Below the pieces are notes generated by a model. That model saw nothing but the letters and a program-made list of their open reading frames with translations, searched no databases and was not told the origin of the DNA. Position numbers and translations under genes: made by a program. A DNA stretch of 64,000 nucleotides from Promethearchaeota archaeon (GTDB lineage: Archaea; Asgardarchaeota; Lokiarchaeia; Helarchaeales; RDOG01), in assembly GCA_011365055.1 (NCBI GenBank), contig RDOG01000005.1:244406-308405 (forward strand), read 5' to 3'. Numbering within the stretch: the stretch's first letter is position 1; every line of letters starts with the position of its first letter. Shown piece by piece: positions 35,023 to 45,500 of this stretch.

Positions 35023-36777
35023 ATGGATGGCTTACTAGGTGAATCATACGGTCTTAGTCTTGTAATTCATGAAAATAGAATAGTTGAATTTAGAGACAAT
35101 ATTTTTAAAAAGGTCATTCCAATTGATGAATCATTTGAGGCTTTAAAGAGCGTGGCATTAGGTGACCCCAATTTTTATGATACTACTCCAGATAAGAAAG
35201 ATAGAATCATAAGCGTCTCTCCATTTTCAATAGGAAGTCTACCAGTACGAAATTTGGTTCAAAATACATCTTTAGGATCAAGAAGAATAGAAGTTTTTGC
35301 TGGTAGAGACGTAGGAAATTTAGCAATCAGAATATCTTTCAATTTACAACGAGGAATGAAGTGGCGTATTGCACTTCCATTTGATATAGCCTCGGAGACT
35401 ACAACTATAAAAGATTTATTGCTACCTTCAAACATAAAACTAAGAGTATATAGTTCTATATCTTCAACTTTCACTCCAGATTCAGATTATTTTTATTTTG
35501 CTTTACCTGGTGGCTATTCTGAAATTAATTTTTATTTCCAAAGTGAAATTAATTTTGAGAAAGTAGCTAAAGCCATGATGATAGTAAATCCAGAGGATCT
35601 TTCAGCTTCTCCAATTATAGAAAAGGCAGATGGAGAATCATTTTTTCCATTAATTACATTTGTTTCGGTTGGATCTTACCGAAATCAACATGAAAAAGTT
35701 AATAACTTAATTACAATTGGATCTATTTTAATTAGCAGCGAGAAATTTGAACAAGCCGTCGAATATTTATCCCAAGCATTAGAAATCACGCAAAATGAAT
35801 TAATGGATAAAGATCTTGAAATAGAGATCCTCTTGAAAATGGGATGTGCTTATGAAGAAGCTGAAAATTATGATGCAGCTTTACAATCTTATCAGCAAGT
35901 TTCAACAATCTTGCATTCAACAGGTAATCAATCAGCACTTGTGAATAATTATTTCATAGTTGGGAATGTCCTCGAAAAAATTGAAAGGTATGAAGATGCA
36001 TTATCCTATTTTAATGAAATATATGAGACAGGTTTGATTGATCAAGGAGCAGTTCTTAAAAAAATGACTTCTTGTTTGATCGGATTGAATAGAAAAGATG
36101 AGGCAGTTAATATAAGAAGGCAAATTCTTGAAAATGCCCAAGCTAGAAATGATAAAGCAGGAGAAGCGGTTGCTTTAATGGATTTAGGAGAAATACTAGT
36201 TTTAATAGGGCGAGTAGGCGAAGCCATGTCCATGTATGAGCAAGCAATACGAATCCGGAAAAATTTGAATGATGAACGAGGAGTTGCTGAAAGTCTAGCA
36301 GAAATGGGAAATACATTAAAGGAAAGAGGGAAATTTGAGAAAGCCAAACAATATCTTGAAAGATCAGCAGAAAGTTATCAAAAGTTGGAAATGGAAGCCG
36401 AATTATTACATGCTAGTAAAGAGATTAATAAATTAATTATCAGACCATATGAGGATTGTGAAAATTGTAGGGCTGCTTGTACATTGGATTTAATGGGACT
36501 AGCTTATGTTGATACAAAAGATAAGCAATTCTTAGGTAACATTAAAAATGTATTCAGAGACGCAGTTCAAAGTAAAGATATGACCAATCTTGCTAAATTC
36601 TTATACGAAAAAGCAGAAAAAAACATGTTTTTAGCTAGTCTAGGAGTTCCAGTTAGACAATATGCTTTTTGCATTATGGTTCAATTAAGTCAAACGTTAT
36701 TAAGTAAAATGAAGCCCGAATTACGGACTCAAATCTTGAAAATGATTCAAGATAAGCTAAGATCAATTTATCTATAA
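35023..36777 (+). CDS. TPR-repeat protein with N-terminal beta domain and C-terminal Cys cluster
   Basis: A 584-residue protein. Residues about 1-220 form an unknown beta-rich domain (for example GMKWRIALPFDIASET and DYFYFALPGGYSEINFYFQ). From about 225 to 465 there are six or more TPR-like helix pairs (AVEYLSQALEITQNEL, ALQSYQQVSTILHSTG, AMSMYEQAIRIRKNLN, KAKQYLERSAESYQKL). A Cys group near residue 478 (CENCRAACTLDL) follows, with a helical tail. TPRs mediate protein-protein binding, and the Cys set may hold a metal or be a redox element. The ATG at 35023 is the first clear start. It has no close operon partner. Confidence 0.75.
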   Translation: MDGLLGESYGLSLVIHENRIVEFRDNIFKKVIPIDESFEALKSVALGDPNFYDTTPDKKDRIISVSPFSIGSLPVRNLVQNTSLGSRRIEVFAGRDVGNLAIRISFNLQRGMKWRIALPFDIASETTTIKDLLLPSNIKLRVYSSISSTFTPDSDYFYFALPGGYSEINFYFQSEINFEKVAKAMMIVNPEDLSASPIIEKADGESFFPLITFVSVGSYRNQHEKVNNLITIGSILISSEKFEQAVEYLSQALEITQNELMDKDLEIEILLKMGCAYEEAENYDAALQSYQQVSTILHSTGNQSALVNNYFIVGNVLEKIERYEDALSYFNEIYETGLIDQGAVLKKMTSCLIGLNRKDEAVNIRRQILENAQARNDKAGEAVALMDLGEILVLIGRVGEAMSMYEQAIRIRKNLNDERGVAESLAEMGNTLKERGKFEKAKQYLERSAESYQKLEMEAELLHASKEINKLIIRPYEDCENCRAACTLDLMGLAYVDTKDKQFLGNIKNVFRDAVQSKDMTNLAKFLYEKAEKNMFLASLGVPVRQYAFCIMVQLSQTLLSKMKPELRTQILKMIQDKLRSIYL

Positions 36778-36795
36778 AAATTATTTACCTGAATT

Positions 36796-37848
36796 TTATT
36801 TTTGTTCTCTATTTTCTTGTTCTTTCATTTTAATTTCAAGAATATTATTCCAAATTTTTTCTCCGTCGATGAAAATAATTGAATTTTCAGATAAATAATT
36901 GACTTTTTGAGCTTTAAAAAATTCTTTCCGATATTGTTCATTCCATTTTAAATGATGATCCATACTATTATGAACCGAAAATTTCAGGATATTATACTTT
37001 TCAGTAGAAGTCCTAAAGACAATTGGGACATGATTATCATTTTTAATCTTTTCCAAAAATTCTTCTTCATTTTCGGCAATTTCTATAAATGAGCAGACAA
37101 GATAATAGCCTGTAGGAGCAAAATAATTTTTAAAATAACATTTCGGTTTACTTATAAGACCACTTTCTATCATTTTTTGAATTCTTTTTTCAATAGTTTT
37201 CCGATGAACGTTCAGTTTTAGAGATAATTTATATTCATTTACTTTAAAAAAAGGAATATCATTTTCACCATAGAGCAAGCATTCTAAAATATCAAAATCA
37301 GTTGCATCTAATTCTTCTTTATTTATTAATATTTTTTTATGTTTAGTCAATTCTTCTCTTAATAAATTAATTAATACTGTAGTATCGTTCTTTAACAACA
37401 AATCATTTGAAAGATAATAACTAATACTTGGTTCTCTTCCTTTTCTAGATGGAATTTTCTTTAACCTTGTAAGATTTGCCCTCCAATTCTGATATTGTAG
37501 AACCGTTTGATGAAATTCTAATAATAAAGTATTATAATTCCCATCGATAATTCTAAAACCTGCAAAAATATTTTTATCTTCCTTCATCCAAATATCGGCT
37601 TCTGGAGGCAAATCAGCGTAAACTATAATAAATAATGGATAATTTTTATATAATAAACCATAAGGATAACAAATAGGAAAATTAATTATGTTTTTTTTTA
37701 ATAATTCCTCTATCCTTCTTTTAATAGTAATCCTATGTTTTCCTAATTTGTCAGAAATATTTGTATAATTTATTTCTACACCATTATCTTCAGTACAATT
37801 CGTAATATGTTGGAGGATTTTTATATTTAATTCGTCAAGTTCTGACAT
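36796..37848 (-). CDS. Duplicated winged-helix (Lrp/AsnC-like) regulator
   Basis: A 350-residue protein with two helix-turn-helix regions. The first is near residues 1-55 (LDELNIKILQHI, ISDKLGKHRITIKRRIEELLKK). The second is near 183-245 (ATDFDILECLLYGEN, LSLKLNVHRKTIEKRIQKMIESGLI). Each is followed by a sensor-like alpha/beta region. This is the internal duplication known from some archaeal Lrp/AsnC relatives. The ligand is unknown. The gene lies tail-to-tail with the TPR gene, 19 bases between the stops. Confidence 0.75.
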   Translation of the reverse strand: MSELDELNIKILQHITNCTEDNGVEINYTNISDKLGKHRITIKRRIEELLKKNIINFPICYPYGLLYKNYPLFIIVYADLPPEADIWMKEDKNIFAGFRIIDGNYNTLLLEFHQTVLQYQNWRANLTRLKKIPSRKGREPSISYYLSNDLLLKNDTTVLINLLREELTKHKKILINKEELDATDFDILECLLYGENDIPFFKVNEYKLSLKLNVHRKTIEKRIQKMIESGLISKPKCYFKNYFAPTGYYLVCSFIEIAENEEEFLEKIKNDNHVPIVFRTSTEKYNILKFSVHNSMDHHLKWNEQYRKEFFKAQKVNYLSENSIIFIDGEKIWNNILEIKMKEQENREQK

Positions 37849-38072
37849 TAATAAATATAAAAAATGATATTCTATTAAAAATTAACCGTATCAAAGCTAC
37901 TTTTTGATATTTTTATTGATATCATTTTCAAATTAAATTATTAAAATTAAACAATTAAAAAGTAAAATTTTAGCACTTTTTTTTCTAAACACGCTCAAAT
38001 CTAAAGTTCTTGAAATGTTAAACATAATATAATTTGAATAATACTTATAATTTTATAATTGCACTTTGACCC

Positions 38073-39188
38073 ATGATTCGATATGATTGTGTTATTGTGG
38101 GTGCAGGACCAGTAGGATCGATTGCAGCTAAGAAATGCGCGGAAAAAGGTATAAAAACATTATTTATTGAAGAGCATACAGATATTGGATTACCTCAGCA
38201 TTGTTCTGGATGGCTTTCTGGAAGTCCATATACAGTAAGATTAATGAAAAATATTCCAGAATACTTGATTCGTAGAAAAGTAACTGGATGGAGAATTTGG
38301 AGTCCAGGTGGAAAGCAAATCTGTGAAATCGATGACTTTGGATTTGGTGGTTGGTTCGTTGACAGACAAGGATTCGATAAATATCTTGCGAAAGAGGCAG
38401 TTAGAGCAGGTGCAGATTTACTAGTTGGAACAAAGTTTATTGATCTCATAAAAAAGGAGGAACAGATTGAAGGAATCTTAGTAAATATAAGAGGAAAAAC
38501 TGAAGAGATTTATTCTAATGTTGTAATAGGCGCGGATGGTTCGAAATCAATTCCCATGGGAGTAGCAAAGAAATCAAAGTTACCAGAATTAAATAAAAAG
38601 CCAAAAACATACCAACCAGGAATCCAATATGAATTTGTAGGCATCCAGGATGTCTCTCCTGGCGTTATTGAGATATTTTTTGGAAAAGTTTTCGATGAAA
38701 TCTTCAGAATTGCGTTTTTTTCACCTTTAGCAAAAGATAATGCATATTGCGGATTTGGAAATCACCAAGATTATGAAAATTCAAAAAAATTTCATCCTAT
38801 ACTTTCAAAACGCTTAAAAAATGCAAAGATTGTTAGAAAGATGGGAGGTTTATATGGAGTTCCTTTAAATGTTCCATTAAAACAGGTCGTTCTACCAGGT
38901 TTGATGCTTGCGGGAGATGCAGCAGGACTTCATGGAATTATCAATGGAATGATAAGTGCAGAATTATGTACTCAAACAGCAATTAAAGCAATAAATAACA
39001 ATAATGTATCTGAAGAAATATTAAAAGAATATCAACGAAATCTAAAAAAGAATAGTGTTTCTAAAGTATCTATTGGATATGACATGAGAAATTATACGGA
39101 TGACCAAGTTGAAAGATTATTAAATGATCAAGGTAAAGAAATCACGGAATTTATGATGAAAGGTATAGCTAGTTTTGATATCTCTTGA
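38073..39188 (+). CDS. Geranylgeranyl reductase family flavoprotein
   Basis: A 371-residue FAD enzyme. The Rossmann motif is GAGPVGSIAA (10-19). The motif LPQHCSGWLSG near residue 45 and the C-terminal LMLAGDAAGLHGIINGMISAELC match the digeranylgeranylglycerophospholipid reductase family. These enzymes saturate the isoprenoid chains of archaeal membrane lipids, using reduced ferredoxin or FADH2. The substrate in this case is likely the archaeal lipid core, but other family members act on quinones or bacteriochlorophyll tails. It is monocistronic with a clean ATG start. Confidence 0.88.
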   Translation: MIRYDCVIVGAGPVGSIAAKKCAEKGIKTLFIEEHTDIGLPQHCSGWLSGSPYTVRLMKNIPEYLIRRKVTGWRIWSPGGKQICEIDDFGFGGWFVDRQGFDKYLAKEAVRAGADLLVGTKFIDLIKKEEQIEGILVNIRGKTEEIYSNVVIGADGSKSIPMGVAKKSKLPELNKKPKTYQPGIQYEFVGIQDVSPGVIEIFFGKVFDEIFRIAFFSPLAKDNAYCGFGNHQDYENSKKFHPILSKRLKNAKIVRKMGGLYGVPLNVPLKQVVLPGLMLAGDAAGLHGIINGMISAELCTQTAIKAINNNNVSEEILKEYQRNLKKNSVSKVSIGYDMRNYTDDQVERLLNDQGKEITEFMMKGIASFDIS

Positions 39189-39369
39189 AATCCGTTACTT
39201 TATTTTATAATTAAATTCATTATTAAAATTATATTATAGTCGAAATATTTTTCTTTTTATGATAATAACAGAATCATAAGAGACTTATTGAATACAAGAT
39301 GAATATTCTAATTTTTATAAAGTATAGATTTTTATGCTAATGAATATGATTTAAAAAGGAGTGATTAAT

Positions 39370-40272
39370 TTGCTAACTGGAATTCATTTTCTCCTCACAT
39401 ATGCATGTAATTTTGAATGTGAAGATTGTTTCTTGTACTGTAGTCCAAAATCAGTAGGAACTTTTAAATTAAAGCAAGTTCACCAAGTTTTAGATGAAGT
39501 AGTAAAGATAGGAACAATTAAATCAATATATTTTGAAGGAGGAGAAGCCTTTCTTTATTATCCTATAATGATTGAGAGTATTAAGCTTGCCAGAGAACGT
39601 GGATTTAAAGTTGGAATAGTGACAAATGGTTATTGGGCAACAAGTATAGAAGATGCTAAAATTTGGTTAAAACCAATTAATGAGATTGGAATATCCGATA
39701 TTAGCATGAGTGATGATTTTTTTCATTACGGTGAAGAAGGTGAAAATCTTTCTAAAAATGCTATTGAAGCTGCGAGATCTTTAGGTATGCCGATTAATAT
39801 TATCTGTATTGATGCACCAAAGGTAAAATTAAATCAAGAAAGTGCACAAGAAAAAGGAAAACCCGTTATTGGAGGCGGAGTAATGTTTCGAGGAAGAGCT
39901 GTAGAAACTTTAACAAAAGATTTGCCTCGTCGTTCATGGAAAGAGCTAAAAGAATGTCCCTACGAAGATTTAAAAAACTTATCACGAGTACATGTCGATC
40001 CATTTGGAAATGTTCATGTTTGTCAAGGTATTTCTATAGGCAACATGTGGAAAACTCCATTATCACAAATCATAAGTAATTATGATCCAGACTCTCATCC
40101 AATATGTGGTCCATTGTTGCGAGGAGGACCTGCTGCTTTATCTATTGAATATGATTTAGACCATAAAGATGGATACGTTGATGAATGTCATTTTTGTTAT
40201 GTATCTCGTCTTTCAATGATTAACAAGTTTCCAGAAATTTTATGTCCAAAACAAGTCTATGGTCTTGAATAG
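39370..40272 (+). CDS. Radical SAM protein with C-terminal Cys-rich region
   Basis: A 300-residue radical SAM protein. The site C13-x3-C17-x2-C20 (YACNFECEDC) is the canonical motif, and FEGGEAFLY carries the GGE-like element. The C-terminal region has additional cysteines (KECPYEDL, HVCQGIS, HPICGPL, DECHFCYV, EILCPK), suggesting SPASM-like auxiliary iron-sulfur clusters, which are common in enzymes that modify peptides. The start is TTG at 39370 because GGAG lies at the right distance; a GTG at 39361 overlaps it. No obvious peptide substrate gene lies next to it. Confidence 0.85.
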   Translation: MLTGIHFLLTYACNFECEDCFLYCSPKSVGTFKLKQVHQVLDEVVKIGTIKSIYFEGGEAFLYYPIMIESIKLARERGFKVGIVTNGYWATSIEDAKIWLKPINEIGISDISMSDDFFHYGEEGENLSKNAIEAARSLGMPINIICIDAPKVKLNQESAQEKGKPVIGGGVMFRGRAVETLTKDLPRRSWKELKECPYEDLKNLSRVHVDPFGNVHVCQGISIGNMWKTPLSQIISNYDPDSHPICGPLLRGGPAALSIEYDLDHKDGYVDECHFCYVSRLSMINKFPEILCPKQVYGLE

Positions 40273-40283
40273 GGTAAATTCTT

Positions 40284-40982
40284 TCATTCTTCACGTAAAA
40301 TAAAAATTAATAAAATTAAATCAACAAAAATACAATATAATAACAGCCATTCCCAAACTGAAAAATTGAGTATTAAAATAGAATTATCAGGAATGCTTAA
40401 AGAAAAGCGAATTACTTGAGTAATTATAGTTCCAATGGGAGCAAACCACCCTAGAATCGTAAAAGGGATTAGCAATTTATCATTACGGATTTTCTTTTCC
40501 AAAAGTAAGCAAATTCCATAAAAACCCAAACAAAGATAAAATCCACCTAAAGCTAAAATTGCATTAATAAAGTGAATTAATTTAAAAATTTCTAAATTTA
40601 ATTGAGGAATAGCACCTACACCTATTATTCCTATGATTGCAATATAGAAGAAGAAAGTCCCAATAAATGCAATTTTATGGATAGAGACTAACCTTCGGTG
40701 CACGTAAGGAACTATAATGATAAAAGTAAAACCAGTAATAGTCATTCCAATTGAGAAAAATATCCATCCGAAGGGATTTCTATAAGGTGATCCTAAATAA
40801 CTAATATTCATTATTGTCCAATTATAATTAGGATAAATAATCCAAGAAACAGCCATAGAACCAAAAAATATTATGATCAATAAAGGAGTTATTATGTGAG
40901 TTAAGGTTTTTCTTTCATAATTACCTGTAATGACTATTTTAAATTGATTTTTTAATTCTTCAACATCCTTCAATGCAACCAC
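40284..40982 (-). CDS. DUF998-like membrane protein
   Basis: A 232-residue polytopic membrane protein with about six hydrophobic segments. The region FGWIFFSIGMTITGFTFIIIVPYV and the later IGVGAIPQ segment fit the DUF998 family. Function is unknown for the whole family. It converges on the radical SAM gene, with 11 bases between the stops. Codon use matches the neighbours and the start is ATG 40982. No catalytic motif is visible. Confidence 0.65.
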   Translation of the reverse strand: MVALKDVEELKNQFKIVITGNYERKTLTHIITPLLIIIFFGSMAVSWIIYPNYNWTIMNISYLGSPYRNPFGWIFFSIGMTITGFTFIIIVPYVHRRLVSIHKIAFIGTFFFYIAIIGIIGVGAIPQLNLEIFKLIHFINAILALGGFYLCLGFYGICLLLEKKIRNDKLLIPFTILGWFAPIGTIITQVIRFSLSIPDNSILILNFSVWEWLLLYCIFVDLILLIFILREE

Positions 40983-41037
40983 TTGTATTTGAAAATGGAG
41001 ATAAAGATTTAAAAATTATTTTTATCCATTTTGATTC

Positions 41038-42534
41038 ATGAAAATTACTTTTAAAAACAAATCAATTTTAGAACTTGAATCAGATATAATTCTTATTTTC
41101 TTGGATGAATCTTTAGAATTAAGTGATATTATTAATCAAATTAATGAAAGTACAAATAAATCTATTAGTTTAATCATAGAACAAAAGGATTTTAAAGGAA
41201 AAGTCAATGAAACATTTTTAATCTCAACGAGTAATCCGAATTTTAAAAGATTATTATTAATTGGAATTGGAAGGAAGAAAGATGCAAATCTGGAAACTTT
41301 AAGGAACTCAGCGGCAGCAGCAATTAAAAAAATAAAGAAATTAGAAAAAAAAAGTTGTACTTTGCTTATAGAAGAAGATATAATTGATAATAACACTTAT
41401 GAAAACGTGGTCGCTGCAATAACAGAAGGAGCTATTTTAGGGAATTATAAATATATAAAATTAAAAACGGAAGAATTGGATAAATATTATTTTATTGAAG
41501 AATTAATTTATCCAAAAATCCCCCAATCAGTACAAAAAGCTATAAAAGATATTAATATAGTATGTAATGCAACTATTTTTGTCAGGGATTTAGTAAATGA
41601 ACCCGCAAATATTGCAACACCTACTCGAATGGCTAATGCAGCAGAAGAAATTGCTAAAGAATTAAATTTAACGTCAAAAATTTATGATGAAGAAGAATTA
41701 GAGAAAATGGGATTTGGTTCTTTTTTATCAGTTGCTAGAGGCAGTAATGAACCTTGTAAATTTATCACGATCGAATATATCCCAGAAAAAAAGAGTTTGA
41801 AAACCATCGCGTTTGTAGGTAAATCGATAACTATGGATACTGGAGGAATTTCCTTAAAACCAAGCAATGGGATGTGGGAAATGAAACAAGACATGCATGG
41901 AGGAGCAACAGTAATTGGTATCATTAAAGCTGCAGCAGAATTAAAATTACCATTCCACATCATCACGTTAACTCCTGCTACTGAAAATATGCCAGGAGGA
42001 CCTAAGCCCAACAAGCCAGGAGATGTTATTAAGAGTTATTCTGGAAAAACCATTGAAATATTAAATACTGATGCTGAGGGGCGGTTAATACTGGCAGATG
42101 CATTAGCTTATGCATCAAAATATAAGCCGGATATCGTCATTGATTTTGCAACGCTTACAGGTGCTTGTCGTGTTGCTTTAGGATCATTTGCATCAGGAAT
42201 TTTTAGTGATGATGACGAATTAGTTGATCAATTAATAAAAGCGGGTGAAGAGACTCACGAACGGCTTTGGAGATTACCTTTATGGAAAGAATATGGAGAT
42301 GTAATGAAAAGTGATATTGCAGACGTGCGTAATCTAAATCCAACGCGCATTGGTGGAGCTTCCAGTGCAGCAGCATTTTTAAAATTCTTCACCACGAAAG
42401 ATTATAAATGGGCTCATATTGATATTGCACCAACTGATCATGCAGAAAATGATAAAGGATATATTTCCAAAGGAGCAACAGGCGTAGGTGTTAGATTAGG
42501 AATTCAATTTTTAAGAAATTTTATCAAAAAATAA
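41038..42534 (+). CDS. pepA: Leucyl aminopeptidase (M17, PepA)
   Basis: A 498-residue M17 peptidase. The active-site elements are GKSITMDTGGISLKPS with the metal-binding Lys and Asp, MKQDMHGGATVIGII, ENMPGGPKPNKPGDV and the signature NTDAEGRLILADAL, followed by FATLTGACRVALG. The length and layout match cytoplasmic leucyl aminopeptidases, which cleave N-terminal residues from peptides and may also bind DNA in bacteria. It has no partner gene on this strand. The ATG at 41038 has no strong ribosome-binding site and could be leaderless. Confidence 0.94.
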   Translation: MKITFKNKSILELESDIILIFLDESLELSDIINQINESTNKSISLIIEQKDFKGKVNETFLISTSNPNFKRLLLIGIGRKKDANLETLRNSAAAAIKKIKKLEKKSCTLLIEEDIIDNNTYENVVAAITEGAILGNYKYIKLKTEELDKYYFIEELIYPKIPQSVQKAIKDINIVCNATIFVRDLVNEPANIATPTRMANAAEEIAKELNLTSKIYDEEELEKMGFGSFLSVARGSNEPCKFITIEYIPEKKSLKTIAFVGKSITMDTGGISLKPSNGMWEMKQDMHGGATVIGIIKAAAELKLPFHIITLTPATENMPGGPKPNKPGDVIKSYSGKTIEILNTDAEGRLILADALAYASKYKPDIVIDFATLTGACRVALGSFASGIFSDDDELVDQLIKAGEETHERLWRLPLWKEYGDVMKSDIADVRNLNPTRIGGASSAAAFLKFFTTKDYKWAHIDIAPTDHAENDKGYISKGATGVGVRLGIQFLRNFIKK

Positions 42535-42577
42535 AATATTTTAATTTATAAAAAAAGATTTTTAGAGATAGTTATCT

Positions 42578-45500
42578 CTAATTATCGATTTCGAATCCAA
42601 AAGTCCAATCTAGCCGCTTTAAATATTCATTTAGAGAAATAATTGAATGCTTTTTTACCTTCATTCTTCCTATAGCGTCTACTAAAGATTGAGCTAGTTG
42701 AAAATTCGTCATGACCGGTATATTAAATTCAATAGCCATTCTTCTTATGTCATATTCGTCATTAATGACTTTGAGATATTTTTCCACGTTTTTTGTGGTT
42801 GGAATGTTAATGATCAAATCTATTTTATTTTCAGTTATGTAATCTCTAATATTAGGTTTTTTATCAAGTTCAGAGAGCTTATAGAGAACTGTTACAGGAA
42901 TGTCATATTTTTGAAATGCCTCTGCAGTATGATCAGTAGCATATATGTTGAAATCGAATTTTGATAATTTTTGAACTAATGGTAATATTTTTTGCTTTAA
43001 TTCCAATCCACCTACGGTAATTAACATGTTTCCTTTATCAATTGGTACTGTTAAATCAGTTGATATTAATCCTTTGACCAATGCTTCATAAAAGCTCTCA
43101 CCATAGCAAGCTGCTTCACCCGTTGAGGCCATTTCTACGCCTAAAACAGGATCTGCTCCGTGCAATCTCATAAAAGAAAACATCGGAACCTTTACACCCC
43201 AATAATCAATTCCAGAATCTGGTTTACTATGGTATCCAGTAATTTCATGGAGAGATTTCCCCATCATTACTGAAGCAGCTAAAGTCATCAAATTTACACC
43301 CTTAGTTTTAGAAACAAATGGCATGGATCTTGAACTTCTTAAGTTACATTCAATTACGAATACTTCATCTTCTTTCACTAAATATTGAATATTAAAAGGT
43401 CCTTTTATTTTCAAGGCTAAAGCTATTTTTTTTGTATTTTTTCTTATTTTATTATTTATAGTAATCGGAATAGTTACGGGTGGAATGGTCATTGTTGCAT
43501 CACCTGAGTGCACGCCTGCATTTTCAACATGTTCCATTACTCCACCGATAAAAACGTCTTCACCATCACACACACCATCGACATCAACTTCTCGTGCATC
43601 TTCAATGTATTTACTTATAACGACAGGGAACTCTTGAGAAACTTCTGCAGCAAGAGTTAAGTATTCTTTCAACTGTTCTTCACTATATGCTACACGCATA
43701 GCCGCACCAGAAAGCACGTATGAAGGTCTTACTAAAACAGGATATCCCACTTCAACAGCAAATTTAAAAGCATCTTCCTTAGTTATTAACTGACTCCATT
43801 TTGGCTGTTTAATTCCTAATTCATCCAGCAATCTACTAAATTTTGATCTATCTTCAGCTCGATCGATGTCTCGCCCTTCGGTACCGATAACATTCACCTT
43901 ACCAGTTCTAAAATAATCTTTAAGAGCTACTAATCTTGGAGCGAGATTGTTACTTACTTGTCCTCCTACAGAAACTACAACCCCTCGTGGCATCTCTTTT
44001 TCATATATGTCTATTACTCTCTCAAAAGTGATTTCTTCAAAATACAATTTATCGCTCATATCATAATCAGTAGAAACTGTCTCAGGATTATAATTTATGA
44101 GAATAACTTCTTTCATACCAAATTCTTTAAAGGACCAAGCTAAATTAACGGTCCCCCAATCAAATTCAACGGAAGAACCTATTCGATAGGTGCCACTCCC
44201 GAGAACAATTATCTTTCCAAGGTCTTGTTGAGATGTAAATTCCAAGTCATCCTTATCGCCTCCATATGTTGCATAAAGATAATTAGTTTGAGCGGGCCAT
44301 TCTGCTGCTAAAGTATCAATTTGTTTGATGACTGGAATTATATTATTTTTATTCCTTAATCTTCTGATTGTAATTTCATCTGTATTTAAGCATATAGCTA
44401 TTTGAAGATCAGAAAATCCATATTTTTTTGCTTTTTTAATGGTCTTGCTTAATATTTTTGAATCCGAAATGAGATTTAGGTTTTTCAACTGATCCTCAAT
44501 ATCTAATATGTTTTTTATTTTATATAGGAACCATTTATCAATACCAGACAATTGAAATATTTCATCAATGGTAAGCCCTGCTCTCATGGCATCAGGAATG
44601 AGCAGAAATCTTTGATCAGTTGGATTCTCCATTATGTCCTTCAATTCTTCTAAACTATAACCACTTTCGGGATTACAAACCACACCAAGTTTACCGATTT
44701 CTAACATCCGGATCGCTTTTTGAAATACTTCCTCAAAATTACGCCCAATTGCCATGACTTCTCCGACAGATTTCATTTGTGTCCCGATTCTTCTGCTTAC
44801 TTTACCTGTAAATTTCTGAAGATCCCATCGTGGAATTTTTATAACTAAATAATCCAAAGCAGGTTCAAAACAAGCAGTAGTGATGTTAGTTACTTGGTTC
44901 ATTAATTCAGGGAGTGTATAACCTAATGCTAGTTTAGCTGCAATATAAGCTAATGGATATCCAGTAGCTTTTGAAGCCAATGCTGAAGATCTTGATAGAC
45001 GCGCATTAACTTCTATCGCCCGAAATTCCAGTTTTTCCATGGTATTTCCATACAATGCATATTGTATGTTACATTCTCCCACAATTCCTAATTCTCGAAT
45101 AACACGAATTGAAGCTCCTCTTAATTCATGATATTCTTTATCCGTTAAAGTTTGTGAAGGCGCAATGACAACACTATCACCAGTATGAATACCCATTGGA
45201 TCAAAATTCTCCATGTTACAAACAGTAATGCAATTATCATCGTAATCGCGAACAACTTCATATTCAATTTCTTTCCAATATGGTTTTTCTAGATATTCTT
45301 CTATTAAAACTTGGTGAATCATGCTTTGAGCTAACCCAGTTCCAACTATTTGTTTTAATTCTTCTTCATTGTGGGCAATTCCTGACCCTTTACCTCCTAG
45401 AGTATATGCGACTCGTACGATGATGGGATAACCAACTTCATCTTTTGCTATATTTATTGCTTCGCTCAAACTAGTTGCTATCTTGCTTTTTGCAACTTCA

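Noticed and set aside
39361..39372. GTG start of the radical SAM gene at 39361
   Set aside because: It overlaps the GGAG ribosome-binding site; the TTG at 39370 has proper spacing.
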